The notes below the pieces were generated by a model that ran no database searches, was not told the DNA's origin, and was given only the letters and a program-made list of their open reading frames with translations. Made by a program: the position numbers and the translations under genes. Source: Phytohabitans aurantiacus (GTDB lineage Bacteria; Actinomycetota; Actinomycetes; Mycobacteriales; Micromonosporaceae). Taken from it: a stretch of 64,000 nt of DNA. Where the stretch lies: the NCBI RefSeq assembly GCF_027923225.1, contig NZ_BSDI01000007.1:775617-839616 (forward strand), written 5' to 3'. Below are positions 49,600-57,223 of this stretch, in pieces; the stretch's first letter is position 1; each line of letters opens with the position of its first letter.

Positions 49600-49904
49600 G
49601 CGGCCCCTTCACGCCAGACGTCGTCGCGGCCATCATGCGCCACATGAACGGCGACCATGCGGACGACTGCCGGGTGATCGTGCAGGGGCTGGGCGGCCAG
49701 CCGGGCGCCTCGGCCGCGGCGATGTCCGGTCTGGACGCCGACGGCATGGACTTTACCGCCACAGTGGACGGTGTCGAGGTGCCCGCCCGCGTCCCGTTCA
49801 CCACCACCTTGACCGAGCGCCGCCAGGTCCGCGCGGAGGCCGCGCGGATGTACCGCGAAGCGTGCGCCAAGCTCGGCCTCACCCCACGGGCGGACGCCAG
49901 CTAG
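49596..49904 (+). CDS. DUF2470 protein
   Basis: 102 residues. The sequence begins with the HMNGDHADDC motif typical of the DUF2470 domain, found at the C-terminus of HugZ-type heme utilisation proteins and in plant-type heme-binding proteins; here it stands alone. It is translationally coupled to heme oxygenase (ATGA). A heme-binding or heme-delivery role is inferred from family and position. Confidence 0.9.
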   Translation: MSGPFTPDVVAAIMRHMNGDHADDCRVIVQGLGGQPGASAAAMSGLDADGMDFTATVDGVEVPARVPFTTTLTERRQVRAEAARMYREACAKLGLTPRADAS

Positions 49905-50042
49905 CGACATCCCCCTGCGGGGCGATGCCCGCATCGTCGGCGGCTCCAAGGATGCGGCGCTCGGCCTCGCGCGACGCCGGCGGGGCTCGGCCTCGCGCGA
50001 CGCCGCCGGGGGCCGGGCGGCGCGCGGCGCCGCAGGGGCGTC

Positions 50043-50118
50043 GATCAAGGAGATACGCATCGATCAAGGGCAAATACACGCGGATCTGAGATCAAAGCGC
50101 GCGCATTTGCCCTTGATC
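50043..50118 (+). repeat. 76-bp tripartite palindromic element, copy 4
   Basis: GATCAAGGAG at 50043, GATCAAGGGC at 50062 (19-base offset) and closing GCCCTTGATC ending at 50118. Its right part is read on the minus strand as the last codons of hmuV, whose stop lies inside this element. Confidence 0.85.
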
Positions 50119-51066
50119 GGCGGGGAGAGCGCCTCCGGCGGACGCCGGCGCGGCGGGGGCGGCGGGGAGAGCGCCTCCGGCGGACGCCGACGCGGCGGGG
50201 GCGGCGGGGGCGGCGGGGAGGGCGCCTCCGGCGGACGCCGACGCGCCGGGGGTGGGGGTGCGGCGCTCTGGGAGGATCAGAGGGGTGCCGGTTCGGGGGT
50301 GGGGTAGCACCTCGACCGGGTGGTTGTAGACGCTGGTCAGCGCCTCCCCCGTCAGGACATCCCGCGGTGGACCGTCCGCCACGATCTGGCCGCCGGCGAG
50401 GAGGACGACGCGGTCGGCGTAGGCGGCGGCTAGGCCCAGGTCGTGGAGGACCGCTACCACCGCGTCACCCGCTTGGGCGCGGTCGCGGGCGACGCTCAGT
50501 ACCAGCTCCTGGTGGCGCAGGTCGAGAGCGGCGGTCGGCTCGTCCAAAAGCAGGATGGGCGTACGCTGCGCGAGCACCCGGGCCAGCGCCGTGCGGGCCT
50601 GTTCGCCGCCGGACAGCGCCCGGAAGGGCCGGGCGGCGAACGCCTTCACGTCGGTGTCGCGCATGGCCGTGGCGACCGCCTCGGCGTCCTGCGCCTCCAG
50701 CGGGGTGCCGGCCCAGGGCGCACGCCCCATCGCCACCACGTCCGCCACTGTGAACGGGAACGCGAGCGTGGTGTGCTGCGGCAGCATCGCGCGGCGGCGG
50801 GCCAGGTCGACGGGTTTCCACGCGTCCAAGAGTGCGCCGTCCAGCTCGATCGTGCCCTCGGCCGGGGCCAGGTCGCCACAGACGGCGGCGAGCAATGTGG
50901 ACTTGCCGGCGCCGTTGGGCCCGACGAGGGCCAGCAGTTCGCCGGCGCGCACATCGAGGTCCACATCGGACAGTACCGCCGTCTGTCCACGCCGGACGGC
51001 CAAGCCGCGTACCCGGATCGCTACCGCGCCGGGCGATGGCCGCACCGGTGCCTGGAAGCGTCTCAT
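50092..51066 (-). CDS. hmuV: Heme ABC transporter ATPase HmuV with repeat-encoded tail
   Basis: 324 residues. The ATPase (about residues 15-270) has Walker A GPNGAGKST, Q-loop PQHTTLAFPF, signature LSGGEQART, Walker B ILLLDEPTAALD and switch His VLHDLGLA, all as in HmuV/FecE-type importers. The last 50 or so residues (from TPTPGASASAGG) are an Ala/Gly/Pro tail encoded by the 42-bp tandem repeats and ending in the 76-bp element; normal HmuV proteins end soon after the L-I-L-P-E-R-R segment. Overlaps the permease gene by 4 bases. Confidence 0.92.
   Translation of the reverse strand: MRRFQAPVRPSPGAVAIRVRGLAVRRGQTAVLSDVDLDVRAGELLALVGPNGAGKSTLLAAVCGDLAPAEGTIELDGALLDAWKPVDLARRRAMLPQHTTLAFPFTVADVVAMGRAPWAGTPLEAQDAEAVATAMRDTDVKAFAARPFRALSGGEQARTALARVLAQRTPILLLDEPTAALDLRHQELVLSVARDRAQAGDAVVAVLHDLGLAAAYADRVVLLAGGQIVADGPPRDVLTGEALTSVYNHPVEVLPHPRTGTPLILPERRTPTPGASASAGGALPAAPAAPAASASAGGALPAAPAAPASAGGALPADQGQMRAL
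50119..50253. repeat. Imperfect tandem repeat in the hmuV 3' end
   Basis: Three units starting GGCGGGGAG(A/G)GCGCC at 50119, 50161 and 50212 (steps of 42 and 51 bases, the last with a 9-base GGCGGGGGC insertion). They encode repeated A-S-A-G-G-A-L-P-A-A-P on the minus strand. Confidence 0.75.
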
Positions 51067-52091
51067 CCCCAGCCTCCCGCGCTGTTCCGGGCGCGCCGCA
51101 GCAGCCAGAAGAAGCAGGGCCCACCCACGACGGCGGTCAGCACGCCGAGCGGCAGCTCCTGGTAGTCGACGAGGGTCCGGGCCGCCAGGTCGGCCACGAC
51201 CACCACGATCGCGCCAGCGAGGGCGCTGGCCGGCAGCAGCGTCCGGTGTCCCGGGCCGGCCACCATGCGCACCAGGTGCGGCACCACCAGGCCGATGAAG
51301 CTGATAACGCCGGTGAAGGCCACCGCGGACGCGGCGAGCAGCGCGGTCACGCCGATCATGCCGATCCGCAACCGTTCAACGTGGACACCCAGGTGCCGCG
51401 CCGGCCGGTCGCCGAGCGAGAGCAGGTCGAGGCGGCGCGCGGTGGCCAGCGCGACGGCGATGCCGGCCGCCGCGCACGGCAGCGTGGTCGCCACGCTCGC
51501 CCAGGTGGCCTGCGCGAGGCTGCCGAGCTGCCAGAAGGCGATGGCGCGCACCGCGTCGGCGTCGCCGAAGAACATCACCAGGCCGATCAGGGCACCGGCC
51601 ACCGCGTTGACCGCGATGCCGGTCAGGACCAGCGTGACGACCTCGGTACGCCCGCCGGAGCGCGACGTCGTGTAGACCAGGAACGCCGCCGCGAGCCCAC
51701 CCATGAACGCGGCGCCGGCCACCGTCCAACCGCCCAGTGTGGACACTCCGGTCACGATGGCGGTGGCGGCACCCACGGCGGCGCCCGACGAGACGCCGAT
51801 GATGCCCGGCTCAGCGAGCGGGTTGCCGAAGACGCCCTGCATCAGCGCGCCCGCGCAGCCGAGCGCGGCCCCGACGACGATGGCGAGCACCACGCGCGGG
51901 AAACGTACGACCCACAACGCGTTCTCACCCTGCGGGGCGCTGGGCATCGGTCCAATGTCGAGTCCCGCGCGGTGCAGCAGCGAGCCGAGTACCTCGGCCG
52001 GCGGCACCCGCACCTGGCCGGTACCGGCGGCGACCAGAGCCAGCAGCACGAGCGTGGCGCCGAGGCCCACGAGGAGCGCGGGACGCCTCAC
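51063..52091 (-). CDS. hmuU: Heme ABC transporter permease HmuU (FecCD family)
   Basis: 342 residues with about nine or ten membrane helices and the FecCD landmarks GCAGALMQGVFGNPLAEPGI and FIGLVVPHLVRM near the C-terminus. It forms the channel for heme with HmuV and HmuT. The GTG start at 52091 overlaps the hmuT stop (GTGA) and is chosen over the much longer open frame. Confidence 0.93.
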   Translation of the reverse strand: MRRPALLVGLGATLVLLALVAAGTGQVRVPPAEVLGSLLHRAGLDIGPMPSAPQGENALWVVRFPRVVLAIVVGAALGCAGALMQGVFGNPLAEPGIIGVSSGAAVGAATAIVTGVSTLGGWTVAGAAFMGGLAAAFLVYTTSRSGGRTEVVTLVLTGIAVNAVAGALIGLVMFFGDADAVRAIAFWQLGSLAQATWASVATTLPCAAAGIAVALATARRLDLLSLGDRPARHLGVHVERLRIGMIGVTALLAASAVAFTGVISFIGLVVPHLVRMVAGPGHRTLLPASALAGAIVVVVADLAARTLVDYQELPLGVLTAVVGGPCFFWLLRRARNSAGGWG

Positions 52092-53101
52092 GAACAGGTT
52101 CCGTGCACAGCCGTCGCGAGCGCTTGGACGGCGCGCCCGGTGCGGGCGCCAAAGTTGAGCAGGAGCCCGTCGTCCATGTCGACGATCCGCCGCTGCTGGC
52201 CGGCCGGCGTCTGCGCCACTCCGGGCAGCTTCAGCAGGCCGTCGACGCCACCGACCGATTCCAGCCCTTCGGACATGACGAGGATAACGTCGGGTGCGGC
52301 GTTGATGAGCCCCTCGCTCGTGAGTGGACGGAACTTCTCCAGCCCGATCTCGGTACCCGCGTCGACGGCACCGATGGCGCGGATCATGTCGTCGGAGCCC
52401 GCGCCCTTGCCAGCCATGAGGAACACACCGGCGGTGCCGCGTACGTAAAGGAACGCGACGCGCGGCGGTTTGCCCCCGGTCGGCGCGTTCGCGCGCGCCT
52501 CGGCGATCTCGGCGTCGACCCGGGCGACGAGCTTCTCCCCCGCGGCCGGCACGCCGAGAGCCGCGGCGATCGCGCGGATGTGCCGGGGTACGGCGGCGAG
52601 CGTCTGCTCGTCGTCGATGAGCACGACGGGGATGCCGGAACCGCGCAACTGGTTGAGGACCTCGGGCGGGCCGATGCTGCCGTCGGCGAGCACGACGCTC
52701 GGGTTGAGCCTGAGGATCGCCTCGCCGGACAGGTCGTGCCCGGCGGGCGTGACGAGCGGGAGGTGCGAGGCGACGCCGAACGTCGTCGACGTGTCCCGCC
52801 CGACCACGCGCCCGCCGAGCCCGAGGCTGAAGACGATCTCGGCGATCGAGCCGTACAGGTTGACCGGCAGGATGCGCCTGGCATCGTCCACTGTGACCTG
52901 TTTGCCGTCTGCGGACGGCACGGTGACGGGAAGGGTGCTGCCCGGGTCCGCGCCGATCGGCGTGACCTCGGTGTCGGCGACGACGACGGTAGCGGGGCCG
53001 CACGTCGTGGGCCCGCTGCTCGCGGCCGGCGCCGCGCCGCATCCGGAGACCAGAAGCACGAGTGCTGCCAGGCCCCGCATCGAGGTGGGGGCCAGCTTCA
53101 C
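52088..53101 (-). CDS. hmuT: Heme-binding lipoprotein HmuT
   Basis: 337 residues. The lipobox is LLVSGC after a short signal peptide (lipidated Cys about residue 21), then a class III substrate-binding fold of two lobes joined by a helix (IAEIVFSLGLGGRVVGRD ... GEAILRLNPSVVLADG). It captures heme outside the membrane for HmuUV. GTG start; overlaps the surface-protein gene by 4 bases, so four genes are translated in series. Confidence 0.93.
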   Translation of the reverse strand: MKLAPTSMRGLAALVLLVSGCGAAPAASSGPTTCGPATVVVADTEVTPIGADPGSTLPVTVPSADGKQVTVDDARRILPVNLYGSIAEIVFSLGLGGRVVGRDTSTTFGVASHLPLVTPAGHDLSGEAILRLNPSVVLADGSIGPPEVLNQLRGSGIPVVLIDDEQTLAAVPRHIRAIAAALGVPAAGEKLVARVDAEIAEARANAPTGGKPPRVAFLYVRGTAGVFLMAGKGAGSDDMIRAIGAVDAGTEIGLEKFRPLTSEGLINAAPDVILVMSEGLESVGGVDGLLKLPGVAQTPAGQQRRIVDMDDGLLLNFGARTGRAVQALATAVHGTCS

Positions 53102-53877
53102 GAGCGCGTCCTTCGCCGCCAGGCACGCAGCCCAAGGAGTACCGCGAGCGCGGCGAGCAGCGCGACGACGGTACCGGTCCACCAGCGGCCGACGGAGGAG
53201 CTTTCGCTGACCCGCGTCACCTCCACTGTAGGCGCGGCAGAGGTCGGGGCCGGCCCACCGGTGGTCGCGGGTGCCACAGCAGGGGCCGATGTGGACGGTA
53301 CCGGTGCGGGCGCGGTGGGTGATGGAGCCGCCGGCGTAGTGCGAGGCGGCGCCGCGGCGGTGGTCTTCGGAGGCACGGCCACCGCCGCGAATGTGACAGG
53401 TATCCGCACGTCCTGTGACCTGTCACCGCTGCGCGTGTGGTCGTTGCGGGTCACCACGGCGCACCTGCGCTTGGTGCAGTCGATGTCGCCGATCTTCGGC
53501 GTCACCTTGATCTGTACTCGGAACGAGCCGCCCGCACCGTACGGGACGGCCAGCCCTTCGCCGTACGAGGGCGGGTTTGACGAGATCCAGTGCGAGGCGC
53601 CCAGGCTGCCGGTGGTATCGGCGCCTCCCCCGCACGGGGTAGGCACCGCCCCGGCACCGTTGTCGACGCAGAACGCCACGTAGATGCCCTTGTTCACGTC
53701 GTAGCCGGAGCCGGTGACCGTGACCGTCTCGCCGGCCCGGGCCAGCCCGCTGGACTTGTTGACGGTCAGTTTCTGACCGCCGGACACGCGCGCGGCGGTG
53801 TCGGCGTACGCGGTGCCTGGTACGAGGCAGGCGGCGGTAGCGGCAGCGCCGACGGCCAGCGCGAGTGATCGAAGCAT
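53098..53877 (-). CDS. Anchored surface protein with neocarzinostatin-like module
   Basis: 259 residues: a signal peptide (about 1-26), one 100-residue module with VTVTGSGYDVNKGIYVAFC, two cysteine pairs, DCTKRRCAVVTRNDH and SGDRSQDV, then a long Pro/Thr/Ala-rich wall-spanning linker, and a C-terminal membrane helix with a basic end. The module fold is judged neocarzinostatin-like from its pattern. Related modules occur in the HtaA protein and twice in the 57220 gene. It is the first gene of the hmu operon and its start codon lies in an iron box. Confidence 0.78.
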   Translation of the reverse strand: MLRSLALAVGAAATAACLVPGTAYADTAARVSGGQKLTVNKSSGLARAGETVTVTGSGYDVNKGIYVAFCVDNGAGAVPTPCGGGADTTGSLGASHWISSNPPSYGEGLAVPYGAGGSFRVQIKVTPKIGDIDCTKRRCAVVTRNDHTRSGDRSQDVRIPVTFAAVAVPPKTTAAAPPRTTPAAPSPTAPAPVPSTSAPAVAPATTGGPAPTSAAPTVEVTRVSESSSVGRWWTGTVVALLAALAVLLGLRAWRRRTRS

Positions 53878-53893
53878 AGTTAGCCTAACCTAA
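53875..53893 (-). promoter_or_regulatory. DtxR/IdeR iron box over the hmu operon start
   Basis: CATAGTTAGCCTAACCTAA (plus-strand reading) agrees at 15 of 19 positions with the DtxR/IdeR consensus, and its core TTAGCCTAACCTAA is exact. It overlaps the ATG of the first hmu-operon gene. With the box at 53944 it makes the divergent region iron-responsive in both directions. Confidence 0.82.
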
Positions 53894-53943
53894 GTCGATC
53901 ATCACGAACGCGCAAGCGGGTGAACGATGGATTCTCGAAAAAG

Positions 53944-53962
53944 TTAGGCGAGGCTAACCTGG
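53944..53962 (+). promoter_or_regulatory. DtxR/IdeR iron box before the HtaA gene
   Basis: TTAGGCGAGGCTAACCTGG agrees at 15 of 19 positions with the consensus. It lies 38 bases before the chosen htaA start. Confidence 0.75.
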
Positions 53963-53999
53963 CTTCCGCATGTCCACATCCAGGAAGGACCAGAACAGA

Positions 54000-55490
54000 A
54001 TGGACAGACGCAGTGCCGGTGGCATCTCCCGGCAGCCGCTGCGCTGGGCCGCGGCCGTCGCCCTGGGCGCAGCCGCTTCGATAGCCGTCGTGGCACCCGC
54101 CTCGGCGGCACCCGCGAGCGTCACGAGCGGCGCGCTCGACTGGGGTTTCAAGGCCTCGTTCCGCGCGTACGTGCAGACCGGCAACGGCACCCCGCCGATC
54201 GCGGTCTCGAACGGCGCCACCCGCAACGCCGACGGCACCTTCAAGTTCCCGGCGACGGGCGGAACGTACGACGCGGCCACCGGGGCGACCACCGTCCACT
54301 ATGGCGGGACCGTGGTCTTCTCGTACCCGGCGCACTTTTTCTCCATCACGCTGGCCAACCCCGCCGTGGTGGTGGACGGCGCGGGTGGCTCGCTGCTCGC
54401 CGACGTCGACCTGGAGACCAGCGGCGGCGGCTTCGAGCCGGTGCACGTCGACCAGGCGCAGATCGCGACCCTCGGCACGGCGGGCGCGAGCCCGGCGGTA
54501 TCCGGTGACACGGTGACCTGGACGAACCTGGTCACCACGATGACCGAGACCGGCGCCGCCGCGTTCGCTGGCTTCTACGGCGCCGGAACGGTGCTGGACC
54601 CGCTGTCGTTCGCGTTCACCGCGCCGGCCGCGCAGTCGGGCCCGGCGGTCACCGTGACACCGGCGTCCGGTGTGGACCCCACGGGAGCCACGCTCACCGT
54701 CACCGGTTCGGGCTTCAACCCGGCCGGCGCCGGCGTCTACGTGGTCTTCGGCCCCAAGCGCGACGACTACTGGGCCAACGCGGCGTACTACCAGTCGGCC
54801 AAGTGGGTACGGGCCGGCGGGGCGGACCCGCTCAACGCCGACGGCACCTTCAGTACGACGCTGTCGGTCAGCGCCACCTACACCGACGGCACCGGCGCCG
54901 CGGTGGACTGCCGGACGGTCCAGTGCTACGTGCTCACGTTCGCGGCGCACGGGTCGGCCGACAGGTCGCAGGACACGTCGACGCCGATCGCGTTCCAGAG
55001 CCCGGGCGGGGCCAACGGCGGCACCGCCGAGCAGGAGATCACCACGCGGGTACTGGCCACCGGGCCGCTGACGCTCACCTCGACCGGTGCGGCCGTGGCG
55101 CTGTCCGCGGCGACGCCGGGCGCGGTGGCGAGCGGCGACCTGAACGCGGTGGCCGTCAAGGATCTGCGGGGCACCAACGCGGGTTGGAGCGTCGTCGGCC
55201 AGGTGGAACAGTTCACCAGCGGGCTCGGCGGCACCATCGCTGCCGACAACCTCGGCTGGACGCCGACCGCGACGGTGGTCGGAGACGGGCTCAACGGCGC
55301 CGACGGCACCGTCACCGCCGGCGGCGTGGCCCAGCCCGGCTCGGGCCTCGGCACCGCCCGTACCCTGTGCGGCGCCGCCGCCGGGGCGAGCGCCGGCGAG
55401 TTCCGGTGTGGAGCGCGCCTCGACCTGGGCGTGCCGGCGGCAACCGCCCCGGGCGACTACACCGCCACCCTGACCCTCACTCTCTCCTGA
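54000..55490 (+). CDS. htaA: HtaA-domain heme-binding surface protein with WxL-like domain
   Basis: 496 residues: a signal peptide (cut near VAPASAAPA), an HtaA domain (about 45-205; LDWGFKASFRAYVQTG, FSYPAHFFSITLANP), the 100-residue neocarzinostatin-like module (about 220-345; VTGSGFNPAGAGVYVVFGP ... DCRTVQCYVLTF), and a C-terminal WxL-like domain (about 360-495; LRGTNAGWSVVGQVEQF ... NLGWTPTA). HtaA binds heme in corynebacteria and hands it to HmuT. WxL domains attach to peptidoglycan. The ATG at 54000 has AGGAAGG upstream; the ATG at 53970 has none. Confidence 0.88.
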   Translation: MDRRSAGGISRQPLRWAAAVALGAAASIAVVAPASAAPASVTSGALDWGFKASFRAYVQTGNGTPPIAVSNGATRNADGTFKFPATGGTYDAATGATTVHYGGTVVFSYPAHFFSITLANPAVVVDGAGGSLLADVDLETSGGGFEPVHVDQAQIATLGTAGASPAVSGDTVTWTNLVTTMTETGAAAFAGFYGAGTVLDPLSFAFTAPAAQSGPAVTVTPASGVDPTGATLTVTGSGFNPAGAGVYVVFGPKRDDYWANAAYYQSAKWVRAGGADPLNADGTFSTTLSVSATYTDGTGAAVDCRTVQCYVLTFAAHGSADRSQDTSTPIAFQSPGGANGGTAEQEITTRVLATGPLTLTSTGAAVALSAATPGAVASGDLNAVAVKDLRGTNAGWSVVGQVEQFTSGLGGTIAADNLGWTPTATVVGDGLNGADGTVTAGGVAQPGSGLGTARTLCGAAAGASAGEFRCGARLDLGVPAATAPGDYTATLTLTLS

Positions 55491-55493
55491 GCG

Positions 55494-56465
55494 ATGGTCC
55501 TATCCAAGCGCTGGGGCGCCGCGGTCGCGATCGCGTTGGCGGTCGTGGCCGCGGTGCCCCTCGTGGGCGCCACCGCCGCGTCCGCCGACGACGGCTTCAC
55601 CTGGGCGGTACAACCCTCCAGTAAGGACGGTCCCACCGGGCGGGCGTACTTCGTCTACGAGGCCGCCCCTGGACAGCGCGTCGACGACCGGGTCGCCATC
55701 ACCAACCTGGGCACGGCCAGCATGACGTTCGCCGTGTACGGCGCCGACGCGTTCACCACCGCCGACGGCAGCTTCACCCTCCAGCCGGCCAGCCAGCCAC
55801 CGGTCGGCGCGGGCGCGTGGGTCGCCTTCGAGGCGCGGACCTACGAGGTGCCCGCCGGCCGGCGGGTGGTCATCCCGTTCCGGCTCACCGTCCCCGCCAA
55901 CGCCACCCCCGGCGACCATGCGGGTGGCGTCGTGGTCTCGGTCGCACAGGCACAGGAAAGCGGCGGCCAGCGGGTCAATGTGGACCGCCGGGTCGCGGCC
56001 CGCGTGTACCTGCGCGTAGCCGGTCCGACGCGGCCCGCCGTGGCCGTCGAGGCGATGAAGGTCGGGTACGACAACCCGCTCAACCCCGTAGGCACGGCAC
56101 CCGTCGTGGTCAGCTATCGGCTGCGCAACACCGGAAACGTACGGCTGAGCGGCACCGCCCGCGCCCGGGTCACCGCTCCCTTTGGGTTGCGGCTCGCCGC
56201 CTCTGACGGCGCGCCGGTGCCCGAGCTGCTGCCGGGCTCCGCCATCACCATCACCGAGCAGTTCAACGGGATCGTGCCGGCCGGCCACCTCGACGTCCGG
56301 GTCGACGTCGAATCCACCACGGTGGACGGTGCGCTGCCGGCGGTCACCCGCAGCAGCGGCGTGTGGGCCGTGCCCTGGGCATGGGTGTTCCTTTTCGTCG
56401 CCGTGGCCGGCTGGTTCGCCGTTCGCCGCTGGCGGGCGCGCGCGAGGCGGCGCCGCGCCGCATGA
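55494..56465 (+). CDS. DUF916 (WxL-interacting) membrane protein
   Basis: 323 residues: signal peptide, then a DUF916/WxL-interacting domain (FTWAVQPSSKDGPTGRAYFV, RRVVIPFRLTVPANATPGDH, YRLRNTGNVRLSGTAR) and a C-terminal membrane helix with a basic tail (RRWRARARRRRAA). DUF916 proteins partner with WxL proteins to build surface complexes, matching the WxL-like domain encoded just upstream (3-base gap). It overlaps the next gene by 4 bases. Confidence 0.88.
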   Translation: MVLSKRWGAAVAIALAVVAAVPLVGATAASADDGFTWAVQPSSKDGPTGRAYFVYEAAPGQRVDDRVAITNLGTASMTFAVYGADAFTTADGSFTLQPASQPPVGAGAWVAFEARTYEVPAGRRVVIPFRLTVPANATPGDHAGGVVVSVAQAQESGGQRVNVDRRVAARVYLRVAGPTRPAVAVEAMKVGYDNPLNPVGTAPVVVSYRLRNTGNVRLSGTARARVTAPFGLRLAASDGAPVPELLPGSAITITEQFNGIVPAGHLDVRVDVESTTVDGALPAVTRSSGVWAVPWAWVFLFVAVAGWFAVRRWRARARRRRAA

Positions 56466-57223
56466 GCATTCCACTGTGTACCTTGGCCGCGGCGCTGGCG
56501 TTCGCATCGCCGGCCGTCAGCGTCGACCGCGCACAGGCGGCGCCCGGTGAGCGGCTGCTCGTGCGACTGGCCGGGTGGCCCGCCGGCAGCGTGACCATCG
56601 AGCTGTGCGGGCCGGCCGGGTGCGCCGTCGACGCGGGGGCGCAGACCTACGTGCCCCGCTCCGGCGCGGGCGGCGCCCCGCTGGCGGTCACCGCACCGCC
56701 CGGCGGCTGCCCGTGCGTGGTACGCGTGCGGAGCCTGGACGGCGCCGCGACCGCTACGGCACCGGTCGACATCGCGGGCGCGACCGCCGCGACCGCTTCA
56801 GCAATGAGCGGCATCAGCGACCCCGTTCTCGCCACTGTGGACATTGAGGAAGACGCCTGGCTGGGTTGGCCCACCCGCCGCACCCTCGTGCTACGGCTGC
56901 GCAACGACGGCACGTCCCCCGCACCGGTCACCCTCTCCGTGACCGCCGGACGGGGCACCGCGCCCACCGGCTTCGTACCCGCGCCCAGGCAGCCCGACCT
57001 CGCGCCCGGTGAGGCCCGCACCGTGCGGGTACCGGTCGACGTCCCCCTGTTCGCCCTCGGGAGGTACACCGTCGCGGGCGAGGTCACCGGTGCCGGCGGC
57101 ACCACCCGGTTCACCGCGTCCACTGGCACGTACCCATGGGTCCTCCCCGGCCTGCTGGGCCTGCTCGTCGCTGCGCTTGCTGCGAGAGAAATCCGATACA
57201 GAAAGAAAGGCACGACGCCGTGA
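56462..57223 (+). CDS. Membrane-anchored surface protein of the heme locus
   Basis: 253 residues: a signal peptide-like start, two beta-rich segments with paired cysteines (IELCGPAGCAV, GGCPCVVRV), a CARDB-like second half (RRTLVLRLRNDGTSPAPVTL) and a C-terminal membrane helix followed by basic residues. No family is recognised. It is coupled on both sides (4-base overlaps), so it belongs to the WxL/DUF916 assembly. Confidence 0.72.
   Translation: MSIPLCTLAAALAFASPAVSVDRAQAAPGERLLVRLAGWPAGSVTIELCGPAGCAVDAGAQTYVPRSGAGGAPLAVTAPPGGCPCVVRVRSLDGAATATAPVDIAGATAATASAMSGISDPVLATVDIEEDAWLGWPTRRTLVLRLRNDGTSPAPVTLSVTAGRGTAPTGFVPAPRQPDLAPGEARTVRVPVDVPLFALGRYTVAGEVTGAGGTTRFTASTGTYPWVLPGLLGLLVAALAAREIRYRKKGTTP

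Noticed and set aside
50119..50253. CRISPR array
   Set aside because: The three units are tandem coding repeats without unique spacers of constant size, and no cas gene is present.
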